Assembly: GCA_020072905.1 (NCBI GenBank)
Contig: JAIQGB010000256.1
Location: 1-6,497, forward strand
DNA length: 6,497 nucleotides
Direction: 5' to 3'
Source of the DNA: Terriglobia bacterium
GTDB taxonomy: Bacteria > Acidobacteriota > Terriglobia > UBA7540
Below are positions 6,114 to 6,497 of this stretch, one piece after another (position 1 is the first letter of the stretch; every line of letters begins with the position of its first letter). Under the pieces are notes generated by a model. The model saw nothing but the letters and a program-made list of their open reading frames with translations. It searched no databases and was not told the DNA's origin. The translations under genes and the position numbers were made by a program.

Positions 6114-6138
6114 AGCGGGCCGTCGAATTTCTTATGTT
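6110..6138 (+). promoter_or_regulatory. Possible weak promoter for ltaE
   Basis: TTGAAG (6110-6115) and TATGTT (6133-6138) are 17 bases apart, each matching four of six consensus bases. They overlap the cupin stop and end 15 bases before the ltaE ATG, so a transcript from here would have a very short leader. In a 40-base gap such a match may be chance, and read-through from hemW-cupin is equally likely. Confidence 0.2.
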
Positions 6139-6153
6139 GTGCGAGATAAAGCT

Positions 6154-6497
6154 ATGGACCAAGCGATTGTCGATCTGCGAAGCGATACGGTGACGAAGCC
6201 CACGCCGGCCATGCGTCGCGCCATGGCCGAGGCGGAAGTGGGTGACGACGTGTACCGCGAGGATCCCACCGTCAACCGACTCCAGGAGCGGGCGGCGGAA
6301 GTTTTCCAGCGCGAGGCCGCCTTGTTCGTTCCCTCGGGGACGATGGGCAACCAGGCCGCCATCAAGGTGCACACGCGACCCGGCAGGAAGTGATCTGCGA
6401 GCAGCGCGCGCATATTTACAATTACGAGATGGCGATGATGGGCGCATTCTCCGGATGCCTGCCGCGCCCGATCTTCGCGGAAGACGGAATTCTCACC
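6154..6497 (+). CDS. ltaE: Low-specificity L-threonine aldolase, N-terminal part, frameshifted
   Basis: This PLP enzyme cleaves L-threonine (and allo-threonine) to glycine and acetaldehyde. From the ATG at 6154 the protein reads VDLRSDTVTKPTPAM (6-20), GDDVYREDPTV (30-40) and FVPSGTMGNQAAIKVHTRPG (58-77), all hallmarks of the N-terminal part of the family; Ser61-Gly-Thr helps hold the PLP phosphate. The frame then hits TGA at 6391-6393, after 79 residues. If one G is restored in CCCGG(G)CAG at about 6382-6383, the frame continues without a stop from 6384 to the window end as QEVICEQRAHIYNYEMAMMG and beyond, again clearly threonine aldolase with the PLP-stacking His region. The gene is thus split by a single-base deletion and also cut by the window end; the PLP lysine would lie beyond. 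No strong ribosome site is seen (GAG at 6143-6145). A sequencing error is the likeliest cause, a recent pseudogene the alternative. Confidence 0.85.

Noticed and set aside
6104..6123. ACGGC/GCCGT inverted repeat after the cupin gene as a terminator
   Set aside because: Only 5 bp of stem with a 10-base loop and no proper T-run; it overlaps the cupin stop and is too weak to call.
6376..6393. Programmed frameshift in ltaE
   Set aside because: There is no slippery heptamer or clear downstream stimulator, and threonine aldolases are not known to use frameshifting; a deletion is simpler.
576..6493. Seven GAATTC sites, more than GC content predicts
   Set aside because: Six are in-frame Glu-Phe codon pairs (GAA TTC) in unrelated genes, so codon use explains them; no restriction-related pattern is needed.
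1..6497. Search for CRISPR, tRNA, rRNA, transposase, toxin-antitoxin or defence genes
   Set aside because: No repeat-spacer pattern, RNA gene, terminal repeats or such protein motifs were found; the window is ordinary metabolic coding DNA.

Overview
The window is about 6.5 kb of GC-rich, densely coded bacterial DNA with every recognisable gene on the + strand. The gene set is ordinary metabolism: pyrimidine/arginine precursor synthesis, a pyruvate-type aldolase, bacillithiol synthesis, a heme chaperone and a threonine aldolase. A bacillithiol gene (bshC) in a GC-rich, non-Firmicute-looking genome, beside yjbQ and hemW, suggests Acidobacteriota. That is an inference from gene content and codon use, not a proven placement. 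I see no mobile element, CRISPR array, tRNA or rRNA.

Layout. Positions 1-121 are GC-rich sequence that does not encode the expected upstream part of carB in any frame. From 122 to 1231 comes the C-terminal third of the carbamoyl-phosphate synthase large subunit (carB). Twenty bases later, 1252-2166 encodes a DapA-superfamily aldolase that looks more like 4-hydroxy-2-oxoglutarate aldolase than true DapA. After a 108-base gap comes bshC (2275-3900). A 168-base gap with a perfect TATAAT box and a GC hairpin leads into a tight group: yjbQ (4069-4515), hemW (4531-5727, 15 bases later) and a small cupin (5724-6113, overlapping hemW by ATGA). Forty bases on, an L-threonine aldolase gene (ltaE) starts at 6154 and runs off the window end; its reading frame is broken near 6383.

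How the genes relate. carB and the aldolase are close enough to share a transcript. yjbQ, hemW and the cupin very probably form one transcription unit driven from the 3992 promoter, perhaps with ltaE. bshC is the last step of bacillithiol synthesis; its partners bshA and bshB are not here. I found no strong case for a new multi-gene system. The points most worth checking are the two breaks (carB 5' end, ltaE frameshift), the substrate of the aldolase, and the Gln that replaces the usual His in the radical-SAM motif of HemW.
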